Source: Cytospora piceicola
Taxonomy: Eukaryota; Ascomycota; Sordariomycetes; Diaporthales; Cytosporaceae
DNA length: 64,000 nucleotides
Reading direction: 5' to 3'
NCBI GenBank assembly: GCA_023375675.1
Contig: JALQBC010000002.1
Coordinates: forward strand, 868,001 to 932,000
Part shown: in pieces, positions 35,873 through 48,120 of the stretch
How positions within the stretch are numbered: the stretch's first letter is position 1
Layout of the letters: each line of letters begins with the position of its first letter
Notes under the pieces: generated by a model
Told to the model about the DNA's origin: nothing
The model's database searches: none
What the model saw: only the letters and a program-made list of their open reading frames with translations
Position numbers and translations under genes: made by a program

Positions 35873-38024
35873 ATGGCCGACAAAGGCACGGCGGCACCAG
35901 CAGATCTTGAGTTGCACCATGGAAGTAAGCCCGGCACATCACCTGCCGATTCCTACTTTGCGATGAGCGGCCCACCTCGGGCACTACGGCAAGCCTTGAG
36001 GACTGCTGGCAGCGGCTCGATCGCAACGCCGTCCGAGAGTAGTGAGGAGGACTACGATGATGAGTCCCGGAAGCCGGTTGCCGTCCTCCTGCGCAGGAGG
36101 AAGGGGCAGGAGAATGCACCTTCGCTACCCAGGTCTGGTAGTAACTTGAAGACCAGCGCGGCGGGCAGCGGCGTGGCGACACCAAGCGACGGATCCTCGG
36201 AGGCCGGCCATCTCGAGGATGTGACAGCCCTGAAGGGCGCCAAGGTGTACACGATTGCCTCGGATGATAAGGAGCTTCGAGATATTCTGAGAAGGGGCAT
36301 GAACAGGGTGAGTATTGTTATAAAGGTGCGAGCCTTTTCCGAGAATGGCAGACTGACACTATTTAGGCCAAAGATGTACAGGCCTCGACGAAACGGAAAG
36401 GAAAGTTCAGTGATTACGTTTTCACGCGGAAGTTCTCCGCGTTCGACCGGCAGAACGAAATCGCTGCCAACAGTCCATTCCATGGTTTCTTCGCCTTGTT
36501 CTGGATCGCGATTTGCTTCTTCATGATGAAAATCGCTGCGGACAACTGGAGGAACACAGGAAACCCCTTGGGCACCAACGACATTATGAGAAACATGCTT
36601 AAGAAGGACTTCGTGGTCCTCCTGATATCGGATGGAGTAATGTGTGGGCTCACCGGAGTGAGCTGGCTATTGCAAGTCCTAATCTTCAAGGGATATATGG
36701 ACTGGGATTCATCTGGGTGGATCGTCCAGAATATTTGGCAGACAACATTCATTGCAGCCAACATTGGCTGGACACAACTACGAGACTGGCCCTGGTCTCA
36801 TACGGTGTTCTTCGTCCTGCATACACTGGTCATGCTGATGAAACAACATTCATACGCCTTCTACAACGGGTATTTATCGACGGCCTACAAGAAGAGATCA
36901 GAGCTGCAGAACAAGCTCAAGCAGCTTGAGCATGTACAGGCTGTCAAGTCACCATCACAAACCATGCCAACGGCCTCATCGCTCTCAACGGACCATATGG
37001 CGCATGCGCCTTCAGTCAATGAACTCAAACAACGGCGAAGGTCGATCCATTTGGGCGGCGAGAGCTTCAGTAAAGACTTGGAAAACATCGAAGCGGCCCT
37101 TGAGTCGAACGAGCCTCTCGACCTGGAGCAGATCCAGGTGTTTGAGGCCGTTATCAAGTGGGAGATGGACCAACTCACCGATGAGATCCATGGCAAGTCT
37201 ACGTCTCCTGGGCGGGCCTACCCGAATAACCTCACCTACACAAACCACTACGAGTACATTGTCTTCCCAACTTTGGTTTACGAGCTCGAGTACCCCCGTT
37301 CGGAGACCATCAACTGGGGTTACGTTGCCGAAAAAGCTGCGGCCACTTTTGGCGTTATATTCGTCATGATCATGGTGTCACAGGCCTTTATATATCCGGT
37401 TGTTATGAAGACTCTGGCCATGAAGGAGTCTGGGATGACACTGAGCGAGCGCTTTATGGAGTTCCCATGGATATTCTCCGACCTCATATTCCCGTTCATG
37501 ATGGAGTACCTCCTCACGTGGTATGTGATATGGGAAGCGATCCTGAACCTCCTTGGAGAGTTGACTTATTTCGCCGACCGGGAGTTTTATTCGGACTGGT
37601 GGAACTGTGTGTCGTGGGACCAGTTTGCGAGGGACTGGAACAGGCCAGTCCATAACTTCCTCCTAAGGCATGTCTACCACAGCTCCATCAGCGCTTTCAA
37701 GGTCAACAAGCACACGGCAACGTTGATCACTTTCTTCTTGTCGGCGTGTGTGCATGAGTTGGTCATGTGGTGCATCTTCAAAAAGCTCAGGGGTTATCTC
37801 CTCTTTCTTCAGATGACCCAGCTGCCGGCAAGTTGTCCCCACTCCTTTGTCTTCTCAGAAGTGTCTATTCTTGACGTGGCTGATATACTGACTTGTCATG
37901 ACAGCTCGTTCAGCTGAGCAGGACCAAGTGGTTGAAGGGTAGGCGGACTCTGGGTAATGTCTTTTTCTGGTTAGGGATCTTTACGGGGCCCTCGGTTCTC
38001 TGCTCCCTGTATTTGGTACTGTAA
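35873..38024 (+). CDS. Sterol O-acyltransferase (ACAT/ARE type, MBOAT family)
   Basis: Exons 35873-36307, 36367-37827 and 37905-38024 give 671 residues. It esterifies sterols with acyl-CoA in the ER for storage in lipid droplets. The N-terminal 160 residues are soluble and Ser-rich. After FSDYVFTRKFSAFDRQN come multiple membrane segments. The MBOAT signature FYSDWWN is at 552-558 and the expected catalytic His lies in SACVHELVM (His608). HSYAFYNGY (306-314) is also a family block. The second intron begins with GC (CCG/GCAAGT) rather than GT. Only this junction restores the conserved end QMTQLP-LVQLSRTKW...GPSVLCSLYLVL; the nearby GT gives a wrong frame. A linker of about 110 residues (about 320-430) between membrane segments is long and polar, with a possible helical region. 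Confidence 0.95.
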
Positions 38025-38638
38025 GTTAAGCTTCAGCAGTCTACTTGGGAGCTAGATTTCCGGAGCCGGTGTACAAATACATGGGTACCTAGGTAGCGTT
38101 GAGGTGGCCATACCAATCAAACTTCAGTGTTCAGTATAACCCATCGAGATCTTTGATGATCTGCCAGCTGATTGTAATGGGACTTGTCATATTTATGTTT
38201 GTTCTGTCGTAAAGATACGCGGAATACAAGGCAGTACTTACAAAGCCTTGCTGCCAGCCACATTATGAAAGCACCCACATAAACTGTCAGGGGGTAACCC
38301 TGGGATAACCATGGATTAAACCCCCTGAACAAAGTTCCCCAGGCCTCCCTGGTGCCTGGGAACCCAGCCCGCCCTGCCCACCAACCCGCCTGCCGCTTTC
38401 ACCTTTCAGATGTACCAGTTAGTGGCACGGACCAGGTCCCACTGTGATCTGGTGACCTCACCCACTCGGCAGTTGAGCTATTCCTATTTCAGGCATGCTA
38501 GCCCCTTCCCAAACAGCTGCCTTCCAAATCGCCAAGGTGGCTGCGAACTTTTTGAACCTCGTCTTACCATTGCCAACTCTCCTTGTTCATACCCCATCAC
38601 CCACCACCACCCGGCATCGCCAACCCCATCCAGACACC
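38025..38638. other. Intergenic, promoter of the SR protein gene
   Basis: One TACCTAGGTA copy at 38086 and a CT-rich stretch before the start codon. No gene seen. Confidence 0.5.
38086..38095. repeat. TACCTAGGTA palindrome, copy 8
   Basis: Only 62 bp after the sterol acyltransferase stop codon, so it may lie in that transcript's 3' UTR. Confidence 0.85.
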
Positions 38639-39895
38639 ATGTCTCGTGGCGGTACCACCCTCTATGTCACTGGCTTTAGCCATGGCACTCGAGCCCGCGA
38701 TCTCGCCTACGAATTCGAACGGTAATTTCGATCCCTCCTTCCTACCTCAGCTCTCCCAATCCCGAACCTCTCCTCGTCCTCGAAACCAGAAAAAAAAAAC
38801 CACCTCCCAAAAACCTCCCACCGCTCTCGTCCTCGATCGAGCCCTCAGCCTCGCGTCGAACAGTCTTTGCTGTGTCTCTCCCTCGTCGTGTCGTGTCCAC
38901 CCACCGTCGTGTCCAAGCTTCCCGCCCTGCCTCTCCTCGTCCTCCCTTCGATCGAGCGGTCGGCCTCGTTTACCTTTCAATCGCGCGCGTGGCCTTGCAC
39001 CGGGCAAGTCGCCTGTCAACGGTACCCACCAGAGAGCTTGCAACGGCAGCTTAGAACGACGTGGTCACGAACCAGACCAACCTCGTCCGTCACAACGTTT
39101 GATTCGAGAGTACTGACAAAAATTACGAAACAGCTATGGCAGGCTCGTCCGCTGCGACATCCCGGCCCCCCGATCTGCCTCCAGCAGACTGTAAGTGCTT
39201 ACACATTACTTGGCCCGGATATGACGGACCAGTGGGTGCTGACATGCATCTCAGCTTCGCGTTCGTCGAATACGAGGACCGTCGCGACGCCGATGACGCG
39301 TACCACGACATGCACAACAAGCGCCTCGGACGCGATGACATTCTGAAGATCGAGGTACGATGACGACACCAGGACCTACCGTTGCGATGCCCGGTGGTGC
39401 ATATGACTTACGCTTCTACAGTGGGCTCGTACGCCTCCTTCCGCTTCATGGAGATTCGATTCCGGCCGTGACCGCGACCGCCGGCCGGCGCGATCTCCTC
39501 GCCGCCGCACCCCCAGCCCTCGCCGTAGTGCCCGCGACTACTCTCCCCGGAAGGATGACCGCCGGGAGCGTGACCGCTACGAAGAGCGTGATCGCCGCGA
39601 CACCCGCGACCGCTCGCGATCTCCAGACCGTCGGTACGTGGTCTCCCATGCGGCATTCATGCAGCTCGAATTCATTGGTGTGGAATGATGCTAACCCGGG
39701 TGTTTGTAGTGATCGCGATGACCGGGACCGGGACGAACGCGATGACCGGGATCGCCGTGACGGCGCCAACGGCGACGAACGCAAGCGTACGTGACGATGT
39801 TCCTGCCCGACAACTCTCACCGGCCCTTGCTAACCTCCGCTTTAGCTGCCCTCGACAGCCCTCCTGCCCATGACGACCTCGACACCGCCGAGTAG
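38639..39895 (+). CDS. SR-family splicing factor, one RRM plus RS/RD-rich tail
   Basis: Six exons (38639-38721, 39134-39190, 39255-39354, 39422-39633, 39710-39786, 39846-39895) give 192 residues. The RRM spans about 5-72, with RNP2 TLYVTGF (7-13), YGRLVRCDIPAP, and RNP1-like LFAFVEYE; LKIEWARTPPS closes the domain. The tail alternates Arg with Ser, Asp and Glu (RSPRRRTPSPRRSARDY, then RDRDDRDRDE) and ends DDLDTAE. SR proteins bind exonic elements and recruit splicing factors in the nucleus. The first intron is long for this window (412 nt), as is common for SR genes that autoregulate by alternative splicing, and the many small exons would allow this. All junctions keep frame. Confidence 0.92.
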
Positions 39896-41574
39896 ATGGT
39901 CTATGTTTGTGTGGATTGCGAGGTTACTGCTTTCTTCCCCCTTCTGCGGCACTAACAGCACGGCAACGTTTGGTTCACTTGACTTTCTCAACGGTTTATC
40001 TAGTATCCGATGCGGACGGATATCGGCAAATTTCTCTTGACGGCGTCGGAAGAGCGCAAGGCTGCGCACGAGTCGATCGATTCTACAGACCTATTTTATT
40101 CGTAGGAATGGACAGGACGCAAAAGTACCTAGACTGGTCGTAAATCAATCAATTCCCATGCTTTTCTTTTTTTCCCTATCCATCTGTGAACATTCTTGTC
40201 CCAGGGTCATTGTGATTTTCCCATTCCCGACAGGAGAATGAGAACGAGAACGTCGATGCTGTTCTAAACCCGGAGACCCAGATCCACCACCCAGGTGCCG
40301 CCGGGCCGAGCGGGCGCGCCACCTATTCAGGGGTTGACGGGACAGCACCGTCACGGCCACCATCTGGCTCTGGTGAGGGAAGCGGTGAGAAACGTGCATC
40401 TGTTACGTACATATATAGTGCAAACAAATATGTTACTGTGGCCTTGACATCCCCGGGTGTCCATCTAACGTTTTCTATCATCAATGTCGTCGATTGGTCC
40501 AAACAAACGCCTGGGGGGCCGAGCTGTCTCGTCCTCCTGCCGATCGTGTGCTCGTGCGTTGACGTATTGGTTTGCTGCAGCAAGCAGTGCTATGTATAGT
40601 AACAATATGTACGTGGTTTGTATCCACAACCGGATCGACCTTGGTTACCCTGCCTGAGAGGAGTGCATGTAAAAGTATCTGGAATGACTGGCTGTTGGAT
40701 GTACAACGGCGTCTCGTACGCCTCTACTGCCTCTCGAGGTATGCAAGAGCCCGCCAACGCAATCCGCGCATCCTGTAGTTGTGGAAATCAATGCTAACGA
40801 GGGCACATTTCACGCCAACTGCTCACCAATAGACTAGGAGGCACGCAGACAGGTACGTTCAAAAAACGCATGATTGAAACTTTGCTTTTCATCAGCTCAA
40901 ACTGCAGCAGAGCTAGACATTCTGCATGTAGTCCATTCTCCGGTCCCAGGCATCCATTAGGACCAAGACAAAAAGACTCGCGAGTGCCCTTCGGGTCCTG
41001 CCAGCTCATCATGTAGTCGTTCCTCAAGACCCAAAAGAGAGAGAGAGAAAGAAAGGGCCAGTCACGCCGGCCCCAAATGCAAGGAAAACACCCCCTCCCA
41101 TCCGCCCTCCAAATAATATGGTATGTAAAAACGCCTGGCCGTTAACCCCTTTGCCGGACCCCAATATTCCGAGAACCGTAAACCTGGGGAAAAATTGGAA
41201 AAGCAGACGTCCTTATGCCATTGATCAAAAACGCGAACAAGGGCCAAAAAAAAAAAATACATATCAGACACGCAATGCCCCGTTTCCCGCTCAGCCCAGC
41301 CCCACGCGCCGTGAAGAAGCGCTGGAGTGGTACGAAGCGGAAGGCAAGGTAAAGCGACAGGTAAGTGTTTACACAGATATAGACAGAGATTGAGGAAATG
41401 AAGCAAGAAAAGAAAGAGAGAAGGGAGAGGGAGGCCGCATCCACGTCGGCCAGACTGCCAGAGGAAAAAGGTCTGGCCCATCAGTCCACATCAACGTGTT
41501 GAAGCATTGCAATATCACCCGGCACCGGATCCAAGGTCCAAAACTCCCAGGCCAAAAACACCAGCACGTTCACC
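39896..41574. other. Intergenic between convergent genes, 1.7 kb
   Basis: No gene recognised. Short GA-rich tracts lie at about 41037-41055 and 41408-41432, and an A-run at about 41247-41257. Confidence 0.5.
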
Positions 41575-42835
41575 TCACTCGATCTCCATCCTGCCCGCGA
41601 TATCCTCACTCATACCGCGCACAGGCTCAGGCCTGGGACTCGACTCGGGCTCGTCGTCCAGCACCTCGATGTCGTCATCATCGTCGTCAATGGCATCACT
41701 GAAGTCGTCGTTGTTGAAGTCGTCGTAACTCCCCACAAACTCGTCCAGCTCGAGCACGCCGTCCCGGTCGCGGTTCCAAGTGAGGCCGTCGTCGGCATAG
41801 TCGTCCTCGTCCTCGCTCGTCGGGATCCTCTCGGCCTCGCGGTCGCCCAGCCAGAACCTCGCGCGCTTGTTGGCGCCCGCCTCGCCGAGCTGCATCGACC
41901 TGCGCTTCCGCAGGTCCCCGGAGGAGCTCGAGGGCGTCAGGGTCATGGCGCCGCTCCGCTGGCGGGCGCGCAGGAGCTGCGGCGGCGGGCTGTAGCTGTG
42001 CGACACCACGGGCACGCCGCGCACGTAGAGGTACGCGACGCGCTTCCGCTCCCTGTTGAAGAAGAGGTAGTGGAGGGACCAGATGGCGGCGGTCTCCTCG
42101 TCGAAGGGGTTGGCGGCGGGCTGGTAGCTGAAGATGGCGCACTCCTTGAGCGTCATCTCCTTATCGATCAGGGCCCACATGTGCGGGCCCCAGGGCGGCG
42201 ACTCGGTGCCGGAGACGGCTGGGGGTGATGAGCTCGCGCCGGCGGCGGCGGCAGCCGCCTTGGACTTCTTGCTGTTGGGGATCGGGATCATGGGGAAGTC
42301 AACGGGGAGTGGTGCATTGGGCCGCGCGCTTGACAGCGTCGTGTCGAGGTTGGCCATGACTTTCCGCGGCATGCGCTCGCGCTTGAAGTCGGCGGGCCGT
42401 AAGACGTGGCTGAAGTCATAATCGGGATGGGACGCATTCAGCGTCGCGATAAGGTATGCGAATGTCCGGCGACTTGAAATCTCCGAGAGAGGACCGAACG
42501 GACTTGATCGGGACAGGTTGAGGCTGGTGCGCTGGGGAGGTGATAGGCTGGAACCAAACTTGAGCAAGGCCGCATGTTGCGTTTCTAGCGACCTGTCAAT
42601 GTTCTTGTAGAGCTTCTTATCGGACCCTGCGGCTTTCGTCGTGTACAGATCACAACCGCCAGTAACGTGGCAATCGGGAGTGTCAAAGTTGAGCGCGCTG
42701 GTCACGACATCGAAGTCGCGGAGGGGAAGGAACTGCGGAAACACGTCGTCAGTATTTCCTGAAAGGTCGCTGTCGCACTGTCAAAGGATCGGGAATGATC
42801 TGGCACGGTAGTTGCGCACCTTCATGTTGTTCGAC
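41575..42835 (-). CDS. maf1: MAF1, repressor of RNA polymerase III
   Basis: Exons 42835-42830 and 42732-41575 give 387 residues. Maf1 represses Pol III transcription when nutrients are short and is controlled by TOR and PKA phosphorylation. The first exon is only ATGAAG; the 97-nt intron then joins to make MKFLPLRDFDVVTSALNF, the conserved Maf1 start. The A-box continues with DTPDCHVTGGCDLYTTKA and KLYKNIDRSLE. A Ser-rich mobile linker follows, then the B/C-box region with WSLHYLFFNRERKRVAYLYVR. An Asp/Glu-rich C-terminal tail is usual in fungi. Without the 6-nt exon the gene has no conserved start. The opposite-strand frames in the GC-rich linker are shadows. Confidence 0.96.
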
Positions 42836-44399
42836 TGTGTAGTATCGTCGTCGAGTCGGGTGTTATCGAGTAGGTGGGCTTATCGTGAAACGACTGCGTC
42901 ATCCGAGTGGACCGCGATTCGGCGGTCTAAGTGCGCGAAGTTGCGGATGATAGGGTAGGTAGAAGACGACACCTGAGAGGTAGATCGCAGTATTGGTCGT
43001 AATTTGTTGTTGAGATCGCGGAAATGATGTGTCTGAAGGATGCGGTAGTCGAATTGGGTTACCGTAAATGCGTTTGACACCTGTACCATGGAACCAATGT
43101 GATACGCAAGCAAGCGACTCCTGGATAGTTGATTGATAAGACAGTTGTATCCAGATCGCAAAGGCGTCTAGACCGTTTACCGGGCAGGAAACCTTGGTTA
43201 TCGACCGAGGAAGGGTGTTTGGAAGACGGTGTAGGAAAAGGAGGTAAGGAGGTGAGGAGGTGAAGTGGTGAGGTGGTGGTGCATTGGTGATGTCGGGCAG
43301 TGTGGTGATAACGGGGGATAACGCAATAGACTGGGCTGTCTAACACGGGGGGCCGTCCGGTAAGCACGGTTAAGTCACCCGGGGCTGAGTACCAGAGTAC
43401 CTAGGTACCCTAAGTAGGTACTGAGACTAAGTGCCAAGTTCAAGTTCCTGGAACAAAGGGTCACTGCAGCAGCCCCTATTCTGGGTGCAAGTGGGTTGAC
43501 CTGTGCTGGCCTGGTGCATTGCTGCGGGGATTGGTCGGGGAGGGGGGGGGGGTGTGTTTGGCACGTGGGTGGTGGTTGGTGGGTGACTTGCTGAGCCGCC
43601 CTGTGACTGACTGGTTGATAAGCCTGATAACAACCACAAGTGACCAGGTTAGCTGTTTAGGTAACTTTTCCCGGCAACGACGGAGTCAGGACATGGACGG
43701 CTTGATGAAATCAGACTCTCATCATTCCATTTGCAATTGAATGAATGGCTCGGTAATGGCTGGCTTGAACTGAGCTTGGCTGAACTGTAGCAGACTGGCA
43801 GACTGGAAGACTGGACGGACAGAACGGGACACGACAAGCCGGAAACAGACGTCATTATACCTTCTAGTTCTGTTAGCATCGACATTCATACACGTAAACA
43901 AGCGTACCTCCAGCGTTTTATGGCAGTAGAGCAACGATGGCTTCTCTTTCTCGGATATGAATATGCTCTCGGTCGTCTTCCAGATTCGATTGATTTCTTG
44001 TTGACTGTGATTTGTTTGTTTGAATGTTTGTTTGTTTGTGTGCTCTTCTAGTTGTGTGGTGCATCTTCCCAGTTGATTATCGATCTTCCTACACACAACA
44101 CACTCCCTGTACGCCGGACGCCAAATCGTATCGCTCTTCAACGGTGTATTACCCGTATCTCTCTCCAACCCTCAGTCTGTATAGCATCGCTGGCCAGCCC
44201 TGCCCCAGGTTTTTTCCCGCGGGGTGTCTTCAGAGCAGGCCAGCCTCCTTCAGTTGGATTTCGATGCGTTCCAAATCCTGCGGGTGGTATGGGCCTGTTA
44301 GCCGGAGCAAGATGCCACGCCTCACGCCCACGACCACGATGCCTTCCTCCATGTACAATATGATGTGGAGGGATAGGTATGTGTATGTTCGTAGCTGCG
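42836..44399. other. Upstream region of MAF1, 1.56 kb
   Basis: No gene recognised. It contains an 11-G run (43542-43552), one TACCTAGGTA copy at 43398 and TTTG repeats at about 44010-44037. Confidence 0.5.
43398..43407. repeat. TACCTAGGTA palindrome, copy 9
   Basis: Extended to AGTACCTAGGTACC and followed by CTAAGTAGGTAC; 560 bp upstream of MAF1. Confidence 0.85.
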
Positions 44400-45095
44400 T
44401 TACATGATCTTGGTCACTTCGTCATCGACCTGGCGACAGCAAAAGGGCGTCAGCAGGAGGAAGGCGCTGGGGTGGCAGCGATCGGGACGCAGAAGGAAGA
44501 GCAGCTATGAACAGGGGCCAAGAAGCACGTCCTTCAAAGCGGCACATCCAGGGGGCGTGAGATGTTGATACTGACCTCCATGTCCTCCAACGAGTCCTGT
44601 TGCGCAATACATCGCAACACGTTCTTCTTGCTGCTCTCCTGCAGCTCTCCGGCCAGCAGCAGTTCGTCGAGGATGTAGTATGCCTTGGTGAAGGAGAAGA
44701 TGATATCGAGCTCGCAGACGTTGCCGTAGTACTTGTCCATCTGCTCGACGTAGCGGTGAATGACCTCGAGGGTGATCAGCTCGTTGTCGTCGGACGAGCA
44801 GCCGGCGATGAAGAAGAGGGAGGCATATCGGCGGTAGACGATCTTGGTGTCCTTGTATTCGAGGAAGTTGCACATGCGTGTTCGTCGGGCCAGGACCAGC
44901 TGGGTGACATCCTTGACTATCTTGGCCTTGTCCTTAGGGGACATGGTCTGGAACCATTTTGCGAGACGCTGTTCGAGAGAGAGAGAAAGAGAGACAGCTG
45001 TCAGGTTCTGGGCTTCCTCAAGAGAGTTATGGTGATGGTTAAAAACCTACAACTTTGCCCTGCCTGGACAGCAGGATCAAATAGTTGATTGCCAT
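44400..45095 (-). CDS. AP-1 clathrin adaptor sigma subunit
   Basis: Exons 45095-45051, 44968-44576 and 44429-44400 give 155 residues, the usual length. The small sigma subunit is part of the AP-1 complex that sorts cargo between the trans-Golgi and endosomes and helps bind dileucine signals. The start [21 protein letters not shown] is diagnostic of AP-1 rather than AP-2 (MIRF...). Family blocks [51 protein letters not shown] and [18 protein letters not shown] follow. The last exon has only 30 nt and encodes VDDEVTKIM; it was placed by the strong acceptor CGCCAG and the conserved EVTKIM ending. Confidence 0.95.
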
Positions 45096-45450
45096 GATGG
45101 CAATCCCATCAGCGGGCGAAAGAGAAGTATGGAGGAACTAAAAAGGTGTCGAGTTGGCAGTTCGGACGTGCGACCGGCGAACTGTCTGCAGCGTAGATAT
45201 TCGCGATCTGTACAAAGGTTGGCCACGAGTTCTGTGAGGAAGTATGTGGACTTAAGTTAGTTAAAGTTGCAGTGAATACGTACACAGTACTGCGAGGAAA
45301 ACCCCCCTGATGCGCTGCAGAAAAGAGCTGCCGCTGCGGCTCTCCACAGACGCCGACCCGACTGTCAGGGACAAGGGCCACTCATTAAATTATAGGCTAT
45401 TATTCAACACATACCAGCACCAGCATACCAGCATGAGAACCTACACTAGC

Positions 45451-45460
45451 TACCTAGGTA
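45451..45460. repeat. TACCTAGGTA palindrome, copy 10
   Basis: First of two copies 158 bp apart in the divergent spacer; context AGC-palindrome-TCA. Confidence 0.85.
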
Positions 45461-45608
45461 TCATTAAGAGTAATAAGAATAGGTCCGTGCTGTGTTTTGT
45501 TATTTTGATGGCATTCACACAATAACCACTACGCTCTTGCTTGATGGAGACTCTGCACCTAGGACAATGGTGTCATTTACTCGGCCTTGTCATCAAGGGA
45601 ATCGAGAC

Positions 45609-45618
45609 TACCTAGGTA
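45609..45618. repeat. TACCTAGGTA palindrome, copy 11
   Basis: Second of the close pair; context GAC-palindrome-ATC. Confidence 0.85.
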
Positions 45619-46346
45619 ATCCATACGGGAACTGGTTTGTCATTTCGAAAGGGTGTAGACGGAGGTTGAATCACAGCGAATACCGACGATCGGCTTATGT
45701 TCACGGATGTCCATAGCAAGGACTGCGCAGGTGGTTCTAACCAACGAATGGCGTCTTGTACAAGAACAACTCCAAACTCTACACGAACCCCCATGCAGCC
45801 GCATTGATTTCCATATGTCAAGTGGCTTACAAACCCATGGTGATTCGATGAGTATCTTCGACCCTTCTGTAGTCGCCCCGGCACACATGGGCAAATATCC
45901 TGCAGCTGTTTCCATAGATGCCAATCGACGCGGGGTGAAGACTCCCGAATTGGACAAAACCCCTCCGCTGCCGTGGGGATCTCGTGTATAGACTTTGGTA
46001 CAGTACCACCCGTTACTGCCGGTCCACGGACATAGATACTGGATATATCATACTTATAGCATAAGACAAATCGGACCTCGACTGACAAATATAAGACAAT
46101 ACAGTTCCTCCTTCATACTGTTAATTTATTATCACTGAGCCCAGACCTTGTGTCATGGCCCATCAATTACTAATCTAGCTCACCTAGCCAGTATTAAGCT
46201 TAAAGTGACGCCCCCGGCGGAAAACCACCCCACCAATGTCGAACTCTAGCCCAAGTTTCTTCACATGGCTGAAGAACTTCTTCTTGGCCTTGATTAACCG
46301 TATCTATCCCCAGAGGCAGAAGAAGAAGCACAGAAATACAGGGACC

Positions 46347-47434
46347 ATGGCAAAGAAACTGGTGCTATCCACGGGGTGAGCCAACCAGCCCTTCTCAGGT
46401 CCCCCCCTCCGTACGACCAAAATCCCCATAAGACCGCACTTGCTAACTTCCCCCGCGCGGCGTATAGTAACATTGTATCCGGCGGCCCGTCCATCATCCG
46501 CAAGCCGGGCGCATACCGCTCCAACCTCGAGCTCACAAACTCCCTGCGCAGCAACTTCCTGTCCGCAAAGCAGGACTACGCGACGCCGCTCACGAGCAAC
46601 ACGCCCGAGAATGGCCTCTCCGACGTGGAATCACCACAACAACCATCAGCCAACCCCCCGACGCCGACCACCACAACGCCCACCCCCCTGTCGTCCTGGA
46701 CGGCGCAGGACGGCGACACCCTGTACATACCCCGGATAGAGTGGGGGGCGGACGGCGAGGGCCTGCAGGAGGACCCGAGCCAGTACGAGATCACGGTCAA
46801 GGTGTTCTTCCTCGGGGCCGCGGGGCCGGCGGCGCGCGCGCGCCACGCCCGCGAGGCCCTCGCCCTCGTGACGCGGGAGCTGCGCGTGCCCTCGGTGTCG
46901 CTCCTCGTCGTCAGCTTCCCGGGGCTGTCCCTCGAGGGGGGCTGCGAGTGGGAGGCGGACCGGGCCAACGCGTCGCGGGGCGGCGCCGCCGAGGAGCTGG
47001 CCACCTGGGCCGCGGCCGCCGAGCCGCTGCACGACGAGGGGCTGGCCGCCCGGCTGGGCGTCGCCGAGTTCGGCGGCGAGCGGCTCGCCCGGTTCCTGGC
47101 CGGCGTGCGCGTCGCCCCCCGCGTCGACCAGGTCAACCTCAGGGACTGCTGCAACGTCCCGCCCCCGCTCGTCAGCCTCGCCAAGGAGAGGGAGATCGAG
47201 CTGCTCGTCCACGGCGACTGCACCGACGTCCTGCCCGAGGGCACCCTGCGGGAGCTGCTGGGCCCGGGCGTCAGGGGCGCCGGCGTCCTGGCCGACCCGG
47301 CCGGGGGCGTGGAGGAGGGGCTCAGGGGCGACCTGACGCCGCAGTGGGTGGTCAAGTACACGGCTGTGGTAAGGGATAGGGGTGTCATCGAGAACAAGGG
47401 CTATTTCGCCGGCGCTGAGCTGGTCGAGGAGTAG
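46347..47434 (+). CDS. Glutamate-cysteine ligase modifier (regulatory) subunit
   Basis: Exons 46347-46375 and 46468-47434 give 331 residues. It is the aldo-keto-reductase-like light subunit that raises the activity of glutamate-cysteine ligase, the first step of glutathione synthesis. The 29-nt first exon joins to give MAKKLVLSTGNIVSGGPSII, a family start. Diagnostic blocks are VDQVNLRDCCNVPPPLV, ELLVHGDCTDVLP and KYTAVVRDRGVIENKGYFAGAEL. The middle is extremely GC-rich (runs of Ala, Arg and Gly), which produces long false frames on both strands. The reductase active-site tetrad is not expected to be functional in this subunit. Confidence 0.94.
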
Positions 47435-48120
47435 CGCTCCGTTTGCGGTCTTGGGGCTTGTGGGCAGTGTGGGACGTTAGTTCATCTTTGTCCCTCTCGG
47501 AGGCGCACTGAGGACAGTGTTGTCTCACTAGTCCCCTAGATCCTGTGAAACCTGGACGGGCTTTCGGATGATAGATCCCGGCGTGGCTTGCTACGTCTCG
47601 ACGCTGAAATTGTCCTTGGATCCACGGCGCAAATGGCAGTGGCAGTGGGCGGATCTTTGCACATCAGAGGTGTTTTGTTTAGGCACGCTAGACGAGGTGA
47701 TGAGGCACGTCATGCATATCATGTATATCAATGTTCGTAGATAGGAGCAAGAAGGCGTTTGTCGGATTTCAGCCAAATAGAAGAATGTGGATGGGACAGC
47801 ATGGCTTATCAAGGCCTTCGCGCCGTGCGGGTTCTCATAGTGCCTAGGTACGCTCGCACCTTCAGTGAAGGGGTCCATTCGACATCCATGATCACAACTC
47901 CTTCGCTCCCTGATGCCAGCCCTGGAGCATCCATGGGCACTCCAAACATTGGTCGTAATCGTCTGACCTCTGTCCGCATTTGCGGCTTTGACGGCTGCAG
48001 ACAAATCACCCAGGTACCAGTGCTTTATTTCGGCGACAGAGTGTAAGTCGCGGTTCATAAATCATTGCTCTGTGGACCTCGTGGCTGGATAACGGCCTCG
48101 ATCGCTCGTTGACGCTGTTA
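47435..48120. other. Convergent 3' intergenic
   Basis: No gene. A near-copy of the palindrome (GCCTAGGTA) is at 47842-47850. Confidence 0.45.

Larger units (their letters stand above)
45096..46346. other. Divergent promoter region, AP-1 sigma / GCL modifier
   Basis: No gene recognised in 1.25 kb. Two TACCTAGGTA copies (45451, 45609) lie close together near the middle. Confidence 0.5.

Noticed and set aside
13349..38024. Ceramidase, SCP2 protein and sterol acyltransferase seen as a lipid gene cluster
   Set aside because: They are separated by splicing, nucleoporin, ATPase and other unrelated genes, lie far apart and show no shared arrangement.
45640..46009. Overlapping frames on both strands before the GCL modifier gene
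   Set aside because: Neither strand gives a recognisable protein; likely promoter DNA.
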